A stretch of 64,000 nt of DNA from Flavobacterium gelatinilyticum (GCF_027111295.1 NZ_CP114287.1:2728001-2792000); one strand, 5' to 3'; positions 8,577 to 18,902 are shown, numbered from the stretch's first letter. The notes: a model not told the origin generated them from the sequence alone. Made by a program: numbers and translations.

Positions 8577-11453
8577 TTATTTCAATTTCTTTTTAATCGC
8601 TACTTCGTGGTACGCTTCAATAACATCGCTTATTTCAATATCATTAAATCCTTTGATCTGAATACCACAGTCATAACCTTTTGTTACCTCTTTAACATCG
8701 TCTTTGAAACGTTTTAAAGCAACAAGCTCACCCGTATGAACTACAACTCCATCTCTAATAACTCTAATCTTAGAAGTTCTCAGGATTTTACCATCAGTTA
8801 CCATACAACCTGCAATTGAACCCACTTTAGAAATTTTGAAAATCTCACGGATTTCAGCAGTTCCCAAAACTTCTTCTTTCATTTCAGGAGCCAGCATTCC
8901 TTCCATTGCATCTTTTAAGTCATCAATTGCAGCATAGATAATAGAATAATAACGGATATCGATTTCTTCTTTATCAGCAAGCTGTCTTGCATTTCCAGCC
9001 GGACGAACATTAAATCCAATAATAATAGCATCTGACGCAGAAGCCAAGTTAACATCGGTCTCGGTTATCGCACCAACACCTTTATGTATAATATTGATCT
9101 GAACTTCTTCTGTAGAAAGTTTCGAGAACGAATCAGATAATGCTTCAACAGAACCATCCACATCTCCTTTAAGGATTACATTCAATTCTTTAAACTGACC
9201 AAGAGCAATACGACGTCCAATTTCATCAAGTGTAATATGTCTTTGTGTACGAACTGACTGTTCACGCATTAACTGAGAACGTTTAGATGCAATTTGTTTT
9301 GCCTCTTTTTCATCCTCAAACACATTGAATTTATCACCAGCAGTTGCCGCACCATCTAATCCCAGAACAGATACCGGAGTTGAAGGTCCTGCCTGTATAA
9401 CATTATGCCCTCTTTCGTCATGCATCGCCTTAACTTTTCCATGATGTTTTCCTGCCAGCATATAGTCTCCAATTTTTAAAGTACCGTGTTGTACTAAAAT
9501 CGTAGACACATATCCTTTTCCTTTATCAAGATAAGCCTCAACAACAGTTCCCTGAGCTGCTTTATTTGGGTTTGATTTTAAATCTAAAATCTCAGCTTCT
9601 AATAAAACTTTTTCAAGAAGTTCTTTAACACCTAATCCTGTTTTTGCAGAAATATCGTGTGACTGGATTTTTCCTCCCCAATCTTCAACAAGTAAATTCA
9701 TACCTGCCAATCTTTCTTTAATTTTATCAGGGTTAGCATTTGGCTTATCCACTTTGTTGATTGCAAATATAATTGGCACACCAGCCGCCTGAGCGTGACT
9801 GATAGCTTCTTTTGTCTGCGGCATGATATCATCATCCGCTGCAATTACAATAATAGCAATATCCGTAACCTGAGCACCACGCGCACGCATCGCGGTAAAC
9901 GCCTCGTGACCCGGTGTATCTAAGAACGCTATTTTTTGTCCATTATCAAGAGTCACTCCGTAAGCTCCAATATGCTGTGTAATTCCACCTGACTCACCGG
10001 CAATAACATTTTCTTTACGAATATAATCCAGTAAAGATGTTTTACCGTGATCGACGTGACCCATTACAGTAACAATTGGCGCTCTTGTAACTAAATCTTC
10101 TTCTCTATCTTCAACAACTTCAATCGCTTCTTCGATATCCACTGTTATAAATTCAACTTCGTAACCAAATTCATCAGCAACAATCGTTAAGGTTTCAGCA
10201 TCTAAACGCTGATTCATTGTTACCATGATACCAAGAGACATACAGGTTCCGATTACTTTCGTAATAGGCACATCCATCATAATCGCAATCTCTCCTACTG
10301 TAACGAATTCAGTAACCTTAATGGTTTTACTTCCTTCATCAAGAGCTCTTTGCTCATCATCAGATTTCTGACGGTGCGTTTCTCTTTTATCTCTTCTGTA
10401 TTTAGCCGCTTTAGATTTACCTCCTTTACCCTGAAGTTTTTCAAGAGTTTCTCTAATTTGGTTTTTTACTTCTTCTTCGGTAGGCTCAACTTTAGCCACA
10501 ATTGCAGGACGGTTTCCTTTTACAAAACCAGGTCTTGCACTTCTGTTGGCATTAAAACCTCCACCTCCTGTATTAGGAGTAATTTTATTAGGATTTGGTG
10601 TTCCCGGCGCATTTCCTGCTGCAGGTTTTTGAGCACCAGGTGCACCTGGTTTAGGAGCAATTCTTTTACGCTTGTTTTTATTAGCGTTGTTATTATTCCC
10701 GGCTCCCGGAACCCCAGGCTTATTCTGCGCTGCTTTCGGATCCTCTTTCTTTTTCTTAGGCTTATTAAACTGAGACAAGTCAATTGTCTGGCCTGTAAGA
10801 GTAGTTCCTGATAATTTTTGATATTGTGTAGTAATGGTTTCTTCAGAAGTCGTTGGATCCAATGAAATAATTGGCTCCTGAGCCATTTTAGAAACTTCTG
10901 GTTTTACTTCTTTTTTCTCAGTAATAACAGGTTTTTCAACCTTTTTTTCCTCAGAAACAACAGGAACTGATGCCTCAGTCTGTACATTTTCTTTTTGGAC
11001 AGGTTTTTCTGGTTGAGATGGAGCAACAGATTTAGGCTCTTCGGTTTTAACCGGTTCTTCTGAAGGAGAAACTGCAGCTGGCTTCTTTGGGTTTAAATCA
11101 ATTTTACCCACCTGAACAGGCCCTGTTACAACAGCTCTTGCTTTTATAATTTCCTGTTGCTTTTGACGCTCTTCATCTTGTCTGCGTTTATCCTCTAGTT
11201 CTTTCTCGCGCTCAACACGCAAAGCTTCTTTTTCTTTTCTTTTTTCTTCTCCAACTTCTTTTGAAGCTTCCTTGTTCCCCTTATCGCCAGCAAATTGATT
11301 CTGCAGGATATTAAATTCACTGTCAGAAATTTTCGCGTTTGGATTTGCATCAATAGCAATTCCTTTATCTTTTAGATAATCCACAGCTCTTTCTAACGAG
11401 ATATTTAACTCCCTTAAAACCTTGTTTATTCTTATTACTCTCTCTTCAGACAT
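8577..11453 (-). CDS. infB: Translation initiation factor IF-2
   Basis: The 958-residue GTPase delivers initiator tRNA to the 30S subunit. Residues 1-60 hold an IF2 N-terminal helical domain. Residues of about 60-330 form a long, low-complexity linker rich in Lys, Glu, Pro and Asn. A second N-domain is near 380-450. The GTPase starts near residue 462 with GHVDHGKTS, then [12 protein letters not shown] and NKVDKP. Domains II to IV run to the C-terminus. The long linker accounts for its size and is usual in Bacteroidetes. It is the last gene of the rimP-nusA-infB operon, 58 bases after nusA. Confidence 0.98.
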   Translation of the reverse strand: MSEERVIRINKVLRELNISLERAVDYLKDKGIAIDANPNAKISDSEFNILQNQFAGDKGNKEASKEVGEEKRKEKEALRVEREKELEDKRRQDEERQKQQEIIKARAVVTGPVQVGKIDLNPKKPAAVSPSEEPVKTEEPKSVAPSQPEKPVQKENVQTEASVPVVSEEKKVEKPVITEKKEVKPEVSKMAQEPIISLDPTTSEETITTQYQKLSGTTLTGQTIDLSQFNKPKKKKEDPKAAQNKPGVPGAGNNNNANKNKRKRIAPKPGAPGAQKPAAGNAPGTPNPNKITPNTGGGGFNANRSARPGFVKGNRPAIVAKVEPTEEEVKNQIRETLEKLQGKGGKSKAAKYRRDKRETHRQKSDDEQRALDEGSKTIKVTEFVTVGEIAIMMDVPITKVIGTCMSLGIMVTMNQRLDAETLTIVADEFGYEVEFITVDIEEAIEVVEDREEDLVTRAPIVTVMGHVDHGKTSLLDYIRKENVIAGESGGITQHIGAYGVTLDNGQKIAFLDTPGHEAFTAMRARGAQVTDIAIIVIAADDDIMPQTKEAISHAQAAGVPIIFAINKVDKPNANPDKIKERLAGMNLLVEDWGGKIQSHDISAKTGLGVKELLEKVLLEAEILDLKSNPNKAAQGTVVEAYLDKGKGYVSTILVQHGTLKIGDYMLAGKHHGKVKAMHDERGHNVIQAGPSTPVSVLGLDGAATAGDKFNVFEDEKEAKQIASKRSQLMREQSVRTQRHITLDEIGRRIALGQFKELNVILKGDVDGSVEALSDSFSKLSTEEVQINIIHKGVGAITETDVNLASASDAIIIGFNVRPAGNARQLADKEEIDIRYYSIIYAAIDDLKDAMEGMLAPEMKEEVLGTAEIREIFKISKVGSIAGCMVTDGKILRTSKIRVIRDGVVVHTGELVALKRFKDDVKEVTKGYDCGIQIKGFNDIEISDVIEAYHEVAIKKKLK

Positions 11454-11511
11454 ATAACCTTTTTATTATTACCTTTTTCGTTGTGTTGTTAGAGCAGACA
11501 TCAGCTATTGC

Positions 11512-12765
11512 TTAACTATCAAACTCTTCTTTTAGTATTTTGATAACATCAAGAATCGTTTCCTCTTCTAAGTCTGTTCTTCTTACTAAATCTTCTACTT
11601 CTTGTTTCAGGATACTTTTTGCAGTATCTAAACCTATTTTAGCAAACTCTTCTATTACCCATTCTTCAATTTCATCTGAGAACTCTGTTAATTCAACATC
11701 GTCTTCATCTGCAACTGTTCCGGCTACATCGCCTTCACGGATAACATCTAATTCATAACCTGTCAGCTGACCGGCTAATTTGATATTGTGGCCTCCTCTA
11801 CCAATTGCCTTGGAAACCTCTTCTAATTTCAAGAACACCTCTGCTCTCTTGTTATCTTCATCAATTTTGATTGAAGAAACTTTTGCAGGGCTTAATGCTC
11901 TTGTAATAAACAACTGAATGTTGTTTGTATAATTAATTACGTCAATATTTTCGTTTCCTAATTCACGTACAATGCCATGAATACGAGAACCCTTCATACC
12001 CACGCAGGCTCCAACCGGATCAATTCTGTCATCATACGAATCTACAGCAACTTTTGCTTTTTCACCCGGAATACGAACTACGTTTTTAACCGTAATTAAA
12101 CCGTCAAAAACTTCCGGAATTTCCTGCTCAAATAATTTTTCTAAAAACTTCTCTGAAGTTCTAGACATAATAATCTGCGGTTTGTTTCCTTTTAATTCAA
12201 CACTTTCAATGATTCCACGAACATTATCTCCTTTACGGAAAAAGTCAGATGGGATTTGTTTCTCTTTTGGAAGCACAATTTCATTTCCTTCATCATCGAC
12301 TAAAATAACCACTCTTGGACGAACATGGTGAACTTCGGCGGTGTAAATATCGCCAATAATATCTTTAAATTGCTTATAAAGATTAGTATTATCGTGTTCG
12401 TGAATTTTTGATATTAAATTTTGACGCAGTGCCAGGATAGCTCTTCTTCCTAAATCAATCAGCTTAACCTCTTCAGAAACCTCTTCACCTATTTCGAAAT
12501 CCGCTTCGATTTTTCTTGCTTCAGTCAATGTAATTTCCTCATTTTCAAAATCAAGATCCTCATCAGCAACAATTACCCTTCTTCTCCAAATTTCCATATC
12601 TCCTTTATCAGGATTAATAATGATATCGAAATTTTCATCTGAACCGTATTTTTTCTTTAATGCATTTCTAAACACGTCCTCTAAAATTGCCATAAGCGTT
12701 ACACGATCAATAAGTTTATTATCTTTAAACTCCGAGAATGAATCGATTAATGCTAAATTTTCCAT
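11512..12765 (-). CDS. nusA: Transcription elongation/termination factor NusA
   Basis: The 417-residue protein has the NusA N-terminal RNA-polymerase-binding domain (about 1-125), an S1 domain (about 130-205), and tandem KH domains with PVGACVGMKGSRI and AIGRGGHNIKLAGQLTGY. It lacks the long C-terminal acidic repeats of E. coli NusA, as is usual in this phylum, and ends in a short acidic tail. It modulates pausing, termination and antitermination. It starts 14 bases after rimP. Confidence 0.97.
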   Translation of the reverse strand: MENLALIDSFSEFKDNKLIDRVTLMAILEDVFRNALKKKYGSDENFDIIINPDKGDMEIWRRRVIVADEDLDFENEEITLTEARKIEADFEIGEEVSEEVKLIDLGRRAILALRQNLISKIHEHDNTNLYKQFKDIIGDIYTAEVHHVRPRVVILVDDEGNEIVLPKEKQIPSDFFRKGDNVRGIIESVELKGNKPQIIMSRTSEKFLEKLFEQEIPEVFDGLITVKNVVRIPGEKAKVAVDSYDDRIDPVGACVGMKGSRIHGIVRELGNENIDVINYTNNIQLFITRALSPAKVSSIKIDEDNKRAEVFLKLEEVSKAIGRGGHNIKLAGQLTGYELDVIREGDVAGTVADEDDVELTEFSDEIEEWVIEEFAKIGLDTAKSILKQEVEDLVRRTDLEEETILDVIKILKEEFDS

Positions 12766-12779
12766 GCGAATTCTTTAAA

Positions 12780-13244
12780 TTAAAATGTTACTGTAACAAC
12801 TGCCTCTTTAATTTCTGTATAAGGTATTTGTTGTTCTTTTTGAACTGTTTCTTTTCCTTTTCCTACTTTTTTCGGTTCCCTTGCCTTCCAAGACAAAATT
12901 ATAAAAACATCATTAGCTTCTACCAATTCTGCTTCAATTTTTTCATTATTTGTAGTAACAATCAACGTTCTACCAATATTTTTCTTGTATTGTCTTATCA
13001 ATTTCAAAGGAGATCCAACTCCAACAGATGCTACTTCAAGCGAAAAATCCTGTTCTTCACGATCCAGATTATTCTCGATTGCACGACTAATATCAATGCA
13101 GTCCTGCAACGCAACCCCATTATCTCCGTCTAAACCTACGCTGATCTTAAAAGAATCTGACACAGCCAGATCAATCAAAAAGATCGATGGTTTTTCCAGA
13201 AGAGCCTCTTCAATTAATCCGTTTACTTTCTCTTTAAATGTCAT
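12780..13244 (-). CDS. rimP: Ribosome maturation factor RimP
   Basis: The 154-residue protein fits RimP, needed for late 30S assembly. It has an N-terminal alpha/beta domain ([23 protein letters not shown]) and a C-terminal SH3-like domain ([22 protein letters not shown]). The motif [12 protein letters not shown] matches the family's conserved EVSSPG.DRPL region. It is the first gene of the rimP-nusA-infB operon. Its leader holds a striking terminator-like hairpin 13 bases before the start codon. Confidence 0.95.
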   Translation of the reverse strand: MTFKEKVNGLIEEALLEKPSIFLIDLAVSDSFKISVGLDGDNGVALQDCIDISRAIENNLDREEQDFSLEVASVGVGSPLKLIRQYKKNIGRTLIVTTNNEKIEAELVEANDVFIILSWKAREPKKVGKGKETVQKEQQIPYTEIKEAVVTVTF

Positions 13245-13251
13245 AATTTTA

Positions 13252-13277
13252 TAAAAAGAGGGGACACTAGTCCCCTC
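13252..13277 (-). promoter_or_regulatory. Terminator-like hairpin in the rimP leader
   Basis: Read on the reverse strand, GAGGGGAC and GTCCCCTC form a perfect 8-bp GC-rich stem with loop TAGT, followed by TTTTTAT. It ends just upstream of the rimP ATG (13244). The upstream gene is divergent, so it has nothing to terminate except its own operon. It may be an attenuator or a translation-control hairpin. Confidence 0.7.
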
Positions 13278-13305
13278 ATTATTTAGATTTTAATAAATAA
13301 CGATG

Positions 13306-13334
13306 CAAATATAGTGATTTTTTTATAAATCAAA
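13306..13334 (-). promoter_or_regulatory. Promoter of rimP-nusA-infB
   Basis: Reverse-strand TTTG (13334-13331), a 17-base spacer and TATATTTG (13313-13306) match the Bacteroidetes consensus. The predicted transcript start near 13300 leaves a leader of about 55 bases, half of it the hairpin at 13258-13277. Confidence 0.75.
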
Positions 13335-13415
13335 TAACTAGATTGCTCTAAAAATATTCCATACCTTTCGCGCTCCAAATAATAACATATTATAAAATAA
13401 TTTAACCCAAAAATC

Positions 13416-14240
13416 ATGAAACGAATTTTAGTACCTACTGATTTCTCTGAACATGCAGAACACGCTTTAAAAGTAGCTGCACAAATTGCAAAAAAGAACG
13501 ACTCTGAAATCATCATCTTACACATGCTTGAACTGCCGCATCAGGCAAACGATGCAATATTTGGAGGTGTAAGCATTCCGGAGACTATGCTTTTTATGCA
13601 AAAAGCCAACGAAACTCTGGATAAAATTTCAGACAGTCCGTTTTTAGACGGAATTCCTATTACCGAAATGGTAAAAATGGACAAACCAATTCACGGAATC
13701 ACTCAGGTAAGCAAAGAAAATGACATTGACTTAATTGTCATGGGATCTCACGGATCTTCTGGGGTAGAAGAATTACTAATTGGATCTAACACTGAAAAAG
13801 TTGTTAGAAACTCAGACGTACCTGTACTTGTTATCAAAAAAGACGCACCTGAATTCAATGTAAACAATGTTGTATTTGCATCTGATTTTACTGAAGAAAC
13901 CAAAAAGCCTTTTGAAAAACTTTTAAATTTTACAAAATTATTTGATTCAAAACTACATTTAGTTTCTATTTGTACACCAAACAGCTTTAAACCAACTCAC
14001 GTAATCAACAAAACGCTTGAAGATTTTACAAGTGCTTTCAATCTTACGAATTATGAGACACATATATATAATGACACTAACATTGAAAACGGAATTATCA
14101 ATTTCGCAAACAGTATCGATGCAGATGTAATTGGAATGTGCACTCACGGAAGAACAGGACTTGCTCACTTCTTTAACGGAAGCATCAGCGAAGGATTGGT
14201 TAACCACTCTATCAAACCGGTTATCACAGTTAAAATCTAA
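13416..14240 (+). CDS. Tandem universal stress protein (UspA family)
   Basis: The 274-residue cytoplasmic protein contains two UspA folds. The first (about 1-145) starts MKRILVPTDFSEHAEHALKV and ends with the nucleotide-binding signature GSHGSSGVEELLIGSNTEKV. The second (about 150-274) has VVFASDFTEETKKPFEK and a matching motif CTHGRTGLAHFFNGS. Two-domain Usp proteins are common in Bacteroidetes and often bind ATP, but their role is not known. It is monocistronic, divergent from rimP, and followed by a terminator. Confidence 0.92.
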   Translation: MKRILVPTDFSEHAEHALKVAAQIAKKNDSEIIILHMLELPHQANDAIFGGVSIPETMLFMQKANETLDKISDSPFLDGIPITEMVKMDKPIHGITQVSKENDIDLIVMGSHGSSGVEELLIGSNTEKVVRNSDVPVLVIKKDAPEFNVNNVVFASDFTEETKKPFEKLLNFTKLFDSKLHLVSICTPNSFKPTHVINKTLEDFTSAFNLTNYETHIYNDTNIENGIINFANSIDADVIGMCTHGRTGLAHFFNGSISEGLVNHSIKPVITVKI

Positions 14241-14266
14241 TTAGATAATCTTTTCAACAATAAACT

Positions 14267-14302
14267 AACCAGTCAATTTTCTTTGGCTGGTTTTTTTTTA
14301 TT
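14267..14302 (+). terminator. Terminator after the universal stress protein gene
   Basis: The sequence AACCAGTCAA pairs with TTTGGCTGGTT (one G-T wobble) around a short loop and is followed by nine T residues. Confidence 0.8.
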
Positions 14303-14321
14303 TTAAACCTAAGACACACAA

Positions 14322-14357
14322 AAAAAAAAAAGAGCCTCTCAAATGAGAAGCTCTTTA
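14322..14357 (-). terminator. Terminator after the distal tRNA-Gln copy
   Basis: On the reverse strand AAAGAGC..GCTCTTT with an inner TCTCA/TGAGA stem is followed by more than ten T residues, directly after the tRNA. Confidence 0.85.
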
Positions 14358-14364
14358 CTTTATG

Positions 14365-14435
14365 TTGGTCTACTAGGACTCGAACCTAGAAAGACGGCAC
14401 CAAAAACCGTAGTGTTACCATTACACCATAGACCA
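14365..14435 (-). tRNA. tRNA-Gln (UUG), copy 2
   Basis: The 71-base cloverleaf on the reverse strand has acceptor stem TGGTCTA/TAGACCA, T-arm with GGTTCGAGTCC, and an anticodon stem ACGGT/GCCGT. The loop is TTTTGGT, which places TTG at the anticodon. The discriminator is A. CCA is not encoded. It is identical to the copy at 14546-14616 and has its own promoter and terminator. Confidence 0.95.
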
Positions 14436-14455
14436 GCAATGCGGTTAAGCGGGTG

Positions 14456-14486
14456 CAAAATTAGAACTTTATTTTGTTTATGCAAA
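14456..14486 (-). promoter_or_regulatory. Promoter of tRNA-Gln copy 2
   Basis: Reverse-strand TTTG (14486-14483), a 19-base spacer and TAATTTTG (14463-14456). The spacing is the same as for the other copy. Confidence 0.7.
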
Positions 14487-14507
14487 TTTTACAACCAACT
14501 TTTTTAT

Positions 14508-14540
14508 ATAAAAAAAAGTCTCTCATTTCTGAGAGACTTT
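14508..14540 (-). terminator. Terminator after tRNA-Gln copy 1
   Basis: On the reverse strand an 11-bp perfect stem (AAAGTCTCTCA with TGAGAGACTTT, loop GAAA) runs into a T-tract, directly after the tRNA. Confidence 0.9.
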
Positions 14541-14545
14541 TTATG

Positions 14546-14616
14546 TTGGTCTACTAGGACTCGAACCTAGAAAGACGGCACCAAAAACCGTAGTGTTACC
14601 ATTACACCATAGACCA
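14546..14616 (-). tRNA. tRNA-Gln (UUG), copy 1
   Basis: This is a 71-base cloverleaf identical to the copy at 14365-14435, with anticodon TTG in loop TTTTGGT, discriminator A and no encoded CCA. It is the upstream copy on the reverse strand. Confidence 0.95.
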
Positions 14617-14636
14617 GCAGTGCGGTTAAGCGAGTG

Positions 14637-14667
14637 CAAATTTAAGGTTTTATTTAGTTTGCACAAA
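14637..14667 (-). promoter_or_regulatory. Promoter of tRNA-Gln copy 1
   Basis: Reverse-strand TTTG (14667-14664), a 19-base spacer and TAAATTTG (14644-14637), about 20 bases upstream of the mature 5' end. Confidence 0.7.
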
Positions 14668-14862
14668 CTTTTTGATCAAAAAAAATCATTTTTTTTGCTT
14701 TTTTTTAGATCCGACTCATTCCAATTATCAAAAGTCACTTATAACCAAGACATTAGTCTTTAAAGATACTTTTATAGAATTTTTTGTTAATGGTCGTTTC
14801 TTTACATAAAAAAACATTTTCTTTGTAGGATAGAAAAACACACAAAATTATAATACCTAAAT

Positions 14863-17800
14863 ATGGCACAATTCAATTTCAATAAATGGAATACAATTAT
14901 TGGTTGGTTTGCATTTGCAATCGCTTTAATTACTTATACACTAACTGTTGAACCTACTATGAGCTTTTGGGATTGCGGCGAATATATTGCCACAGCGGCA
15001 AAACTTGAAGTCGGTCACCCTCCGGGAGCACCTTTATTCCAAATGATGGGCGCTTTCTTTGCCATGTTTGCAATCGATGCCCAGCATGTAGCCGTAATGG
15101 TTAATATGATGTCTGTTTTTTCTAGCGCATTTACAATTTTATTTATGTTTTGGTCTTCTTCTATGATCTTAAAAAAGATTGTAGCGCGTTTTGCCGAAAT
15201 CGACCAAAATAACTCTATAGTTATATTAGGAAGCTCATTAGTTGGAGCTCTTGCTTATACGTTTTCTGACAGTTTCTGGTTTAACGCCGTTGAAGCCGAA
15301 GTATATGCTATGGCATCTTTACTAATTGCTCTGCTTTTCTGGCTGGGATTACGCTGGGAGCAGGATATGGACAAGCCAAAAGGAAACAAATGGCTTTTGA
15401 TTATTTCTTTGGTTATCGGGCTTTCATTTGGAGTTCACTTCATGGCTTTATTAACCATTCCGTCAATTGGTTTTCTATACTATTTCAAACATTACGAAAA
15501 AGTTACTATCAAAAACTTCATTATTGCCAATATCGTTGTAATTGGAATTTTATTATTCATTTTCAAATTACTTCTGCCATTAACCATGGCTTCATTTGGT
15601 AAAACTGAAATTTTCATGGTTAACAATATGGGCTTGCCATTTAACTCAGGAACCATTTTTGTAGTTTTAGCATTAATTGCCTTTTTCTATTTTGGACTTA
15701 AATACACTAAACAAAAAGGATTAATTTTCTATAACACTATTATTCTTTGCATCCTATTTATATTAATAGGTTTCTCTACCTGGATTATGCTGCCTGTACG
15801 TGCCAATGCAAATCCGGTAATTAACGAAAACAAACCATCTGACGCTGCCGAGGTTTTAGCTTATTATAATCGTGAGCAATATGGTGTAAATCCACTATTT
15901 TACGGTCCTCAGTATACCGAAGTTTTTGCAGGTCTTGACGCCACTACTCCTTATTTAGATAAAAAACCTAACTACGAGAGAGATTACAAAACAGGTAAAT
16001 ACATTATTACCAATAATTACAAAAATGCTGAACAGAATACGGATGACAACCAGAAAGCTGTTCTGCCTAGAATGTGGAGTACCGAAACCGGACACATCCA
16101 AAACTATATCAATTTTACAAATCCTCCTAAATTCAGAATCAATCCTAACTATAATTATGAAGATGATTTAGGCAAATACGGAATTGACCCAAGCCAGTTA
16201 ACCGAAGAGGAATACAACAAGGCAATTGCACAATTGCGTAATGAGGTTGAGAAAACAGTTTCTGAATTCAGAACAGCTTATGCTCAAAAACAAATCGATA
16301 ACGAAGGTTATGTTAAATTCTTAAGAAGTTACGGGGATTATTTAATTATAGAAAAACCAACTACAGTTGACAATTTCAGTTTTATGTTCGAATACCAATT
16401 TGGATATATGTACTGGAGATATTTAATGTGGAATTTTGTTGGACGTCAAAGTGATGTTCAGGGTAAATATGACAACTTAGACGGAAACTGGATCAGCGGT
16501 ATCAAACCTCTTGATTCTATTCATTTAGGTTCTCAGGACAATCTGCCTTCTGATGTTTTAAATAATAAAGGACGTAATGTTTACTATTTCCTTCCTTTTA
16601 TTTTAGGCTTAATTGGAATAATGTATCATGCTAATAAAGATCTTAAGAGCTTTTATGTACTGCTTGCTTTGTTCTTATTTACAGGAATTGCCTTGAAAAT
16701 TTATCTGAATGAAAGACCTTTTGAACCTCGTGAAAGAGATTATGCCCTTGTAGGATCATTTTATGTCTTTGCAATATGGATTGGTTTTGGAGTTTATTCT
16801 TTATACGAAAGCTTCCAGAAATATGTTGCACCTAAAATTGCAGGACCGGTTATTATTGCCGGAAGTTTACTGGCCGCACCAATCTTAATGGCTTCTCAAA
16901 ACTGGGATGATCATGACAGATCAGGCCGATATACTGCTGTTGCAATGGCAAAAGCCTATTTAAGCTCGTGCGATAAAAATGCTATCCTATTTACCATTGG
17001 AGACAATGATACATTCCCGCTATGGTATGCACAAGAAATTGAACATTTTAGAACCGACGTGAAAATCGTTAACACAAGTCTTTTCATGACAGACTGGTAT
17101 ATCGATCAAATGAAAGCTAAATCATACGAGTCAGACCCTCTGCCAATATCTTTCAAACATGAGCAGTATGTTGGGGACAATCTGGATTATGTAGCTCATA
17201 TTCCTAAAATCGAAACACGCTGGAATATTACTGATTTTATTGATTTTATTAAAAACCCTAAATCTACTGTAGGTCTTCAAAACGGACAGACAATCCATTT
17301 TTACCCAACGAATAAAATCAGGGTAAATGTTGACAAAAACACTATCATTAAGAATAAAGTTGTAAATCCTAAATACAATGATTCGATTGTTCCTTATATG
17401 GACATCAACATCAAAGGAAACGCATTGTACAAAAACCGTTTAATGATGCTTGACATTTTGGCCAACAATAATTGGAAACGTCCTATTTATTTTAGCGGTG
17501 GTGCTTTTGACGATGAAGATTATTTATGGCTGAAAGATTATCTGCAGTTAGACGGAATGGTTTACAAACTGGTTCCTGTTAGAAACGCTTATTCTAAAGA
17601 CAACGGGCCAATGGACATGGGACAAATCGATGCTGATAAAATGTATGATATTGTTATGAAATGGGATTGGGGCAACAGCGAAAGCGACAAAATTTACCAC
17701 GATCCTGAAACAAGAAGAAACAGTATTACATACCGTACTAATTTATCCCGTTTAATGAACGAGCTTATTGCAGAGGACAAAATTGACAAAGCTAAAAATG

Positions 17801-18144
17801 TTATCAATTTAGCTATCACAAAAATGCCTTTGGATAAATACGGTTATTATTCTTTGGTTGAACCTTTTGCTGATGGCTATTACAAAGTGGGAGAACCTGC
17901 CAAAGCACATGATTTATTAGAAAAACTGGTTAACAAATACAAAGAAAACCTGAACTACTACAAAACATTGAGCGGTTCAGACCAGACCGATTTAGCAATT
18001 GATATTATCACAGATATTGAGCGTTACAGAAGCCTGCTTCAGGTTATGAAGACCAATAAAGACACTGCTTTTTATGAGAACCACAAAAAAGTATTTAATA
18101 CGTATGTAAATATATTTGAGCGTTTTGGACGCGAGAAAGAATAA
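14863..18144 (+). CDS. DUF2723 (GT117-like) large membrane protein
   Basis: The 1093-residue protein has about ten N-terminal membrane helices. Near residue 35 is the family hallmark WDCGEYI, with GHPPGAPLFQ after it. A large loop (about 310-560) follows, then further helices to about residue 680, and a soluble C-terminal part with ENNN-type and helical repeat segments (about 690-1093). DUF2723 proteins have a GT-C/O-mannosyltransferase-like architecture and are near-universal in Bacteroidetes. By fold they are likely membrane glycosyltransferases, with substrate unknown. It stands alone and is followed by a strong terminator. Confidence 0.85.
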   Translation: MAQFNFNKWNTIIGWFAFAIALITYTLTVEPTMSFWDCGEYIATAAKLEVGHPPGAPLFQMMGAFFAMFAIDAQHVAVMVNMMSVFSSAFTILFMFWSSSMILKKIVARFAEIDQNNSIVILGSSLVGALAYTFSDSFWFNAVEAEVYAMASLLIALLFWLGLRWEQDMDKPKGNKWLLIISLVIGLSFGVHFMALLTIPSIGFLYYFKHYEKVTIKNFIIANIVVIGILLFIFKLLLPLTMASFGKTEIFMVNNMGLPFNSGTIFVVLALIAFFYFGLKYTKQKGLIFYNTIILCILFILIGFSTWIMLPVRANANPVINENKPSDAAEVLAYYNREQYGVNPLFYGPQYTEVFAGLDATTPYLDKKPNYERDYKTGKYIITNNYKNAEQNTDDNQKAVLPRMWSTETGHIQNYINFTNPPKFRINPNYNYEDDLGKYGIDPSQLTEEEYNKAIAQLRNEVEKTVSEFRTAYAQKQIDNEGYVKFLRSYGDYLIIEKPTTVDNFSFMFEYQFGYMYWRYLMWNFVGRQSDVQGKYDNLDGNWISGIKPLDSIHLGSQDNLPSDVLNNKGRNVYYFLPFILGLIGIMYHANKDLKSFYVLLALFLFTGIALKIYLNERPFEPRERDYALVGSFYVFAIWIGFGVYSLYESFQKYVAPKIAGPVIIAGSLLAAPILMASQNWDDHDRSGRYTAVAMAKAYLSSCDKNAILFTIGDNDTFPLWYAQEIEHFRTDVKIVNTSLFMTDWYIDQMKAKSYESDPLPISFKHEQYVGDNLDYVAHIPKIETRWNITDFIDFIKNPKSTVGLQNGQTIHFYPTNKIRVNVDKNTIIKNKVVNPKYNDSIVPYMDINIKGNALYKNRLMMLDILANNNWKRPIYFSGGAFDDEDYLWLKDYLQLDGMVYKLVPVRNAYSKDNGPMDMGQIDADKMYDIVMKWDWGNSESDKIYHDPETRRNSITYRTNLSRLMNELIAEDKIDKAKNVINLAITKMPLDKYGYYSLVEPFADGYYKVGEPAKAHDLLEKLVNKYKENLNYYKTLSGSDQTDLAIDIITDIERYRSLLQVMKTNKDTAFYENHKKVFNTYVNIFERFGREKE

Positions 18145-18168
18145 TATACGAAAAACATATTGATTAAA

Positions 18169-18208
18169 AAAATGCCGTACAGCTTGACAAACAGTACGGC
18201 ATTTTTTA
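18169..18208 (+). terminator. Terminator after the DUF2723 gene
   Basis: A perfect 10-bp stem (AATGCCGTAC with GTACGGCATT, 13-base loop) is followed by a T-run. Confidence 0.9.
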
Positions 18209-18237
18209 TTTTTACGTATATCTAAATCAAGTTAAAA

Positions 18238-18876
18238 ATGAGCTTTTATTGGGTAAAAACTAATTCATTTATTAAAACGGTGTTTTCTAAATATTGCTGG
18301 GATATCCCAAACAATGAAAAGAAAATATACCTTACTTTTGATGATGGCCCTACCCCTGAAATTACTGACTGGGTTTTATCTGAATTGAAAAAGTTTGATG
18401 CAAAAGCCACTTTTTTCTGTATTGGAAAAAACATTAAAGCTAATTTATCTTTGTTTGAAAAACTAATCCGTGAAGGACATTCTATAGGAAACCATACTAT
18501 GAATCACGTAAACGGGTGGAAACTTCAAACACAGGATTATGTTGAAAATGTTAAAAGCTGTGCTGCAGTTTTAGAAGAAGAATTCCATTCGAACCGTCTT
18601 ATATTTCGTCCGCCATACGGAAAAATCAAAAAAGCACAATCTAAGATTCTCCGAAAACTAGGCTATAAGATTATTATGTGGGATGTTTTGAGCGCAGACT
18701 TTGATCAGTCTATAACTCCCGAAAAGTGTCTTGAAAACGTTACTAAAAACGTAAAGTCAGGAAGTGTAATTGTTTTTCATGACAGTGTAAAAGCATCTCC
18801 AAATTTAAAATTTGCTCTTCCTAAAACACTGCATTTCTTAAAAGAAAACGGATATAAGTTTGATATTATTCACTAA
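18238..18876 (+). CDS. Polysaccharide deacetylase (NodB domain)
   Basis: This 212-residue carbohydrate esterase 4 protein has the expected motifs. Motif 1 is TFDDGP (catalytic base and metal Asp). Motif 2 is HTMNH (two metal-binding His). Motif 3 is RPPYGK, and the sequence VFHD near the C-terminus is motif 5. It would remove N-acetyl groups from a GlcNAc-type polymer or peptidoglycan. No clear signal peptide is seen, only a short N-terminal extension before YLTFDDGPT. It is a single gene and converges on the thioredoxin-fold gene. Confidence 0.9.
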   Translation: MSFYWVKTNSFIKTVFSKYCWDIPNNEKKIYLTFDDGPTPEITDWVLSELKKFDAKATFFCIGKNIKANLSLFEKLIREGHSIGNHTMNHVNGWKLQTQDYVENVKSCAAVLEEEFHSNRLIFRPPYGKIKKAQSKILRKLGYKIIMWDVLSADFDQSITPEKCLENVTKNVKSGSVIVFHDSVKASPNLKFALPKTLHFLKENGYKFDIIH

Positions 18877-18902
18877 AAAAGAAACAATATCTTTTAGAAG
18901 TT

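Noticed and set aside
10350..10811. Plus-strand frame of 153 codons opposite the IF-2 linker
   Set aside because: It arises from the biased composition of the infB linker on the opposite strand and has no signals of its own.
12738..13254. Plus-strand frames opposite rimP
   Set aside because: They are rich in Phe, Cys and Asn, as expected for reversed AT-rich coding DNA, and lie fully within rimP.
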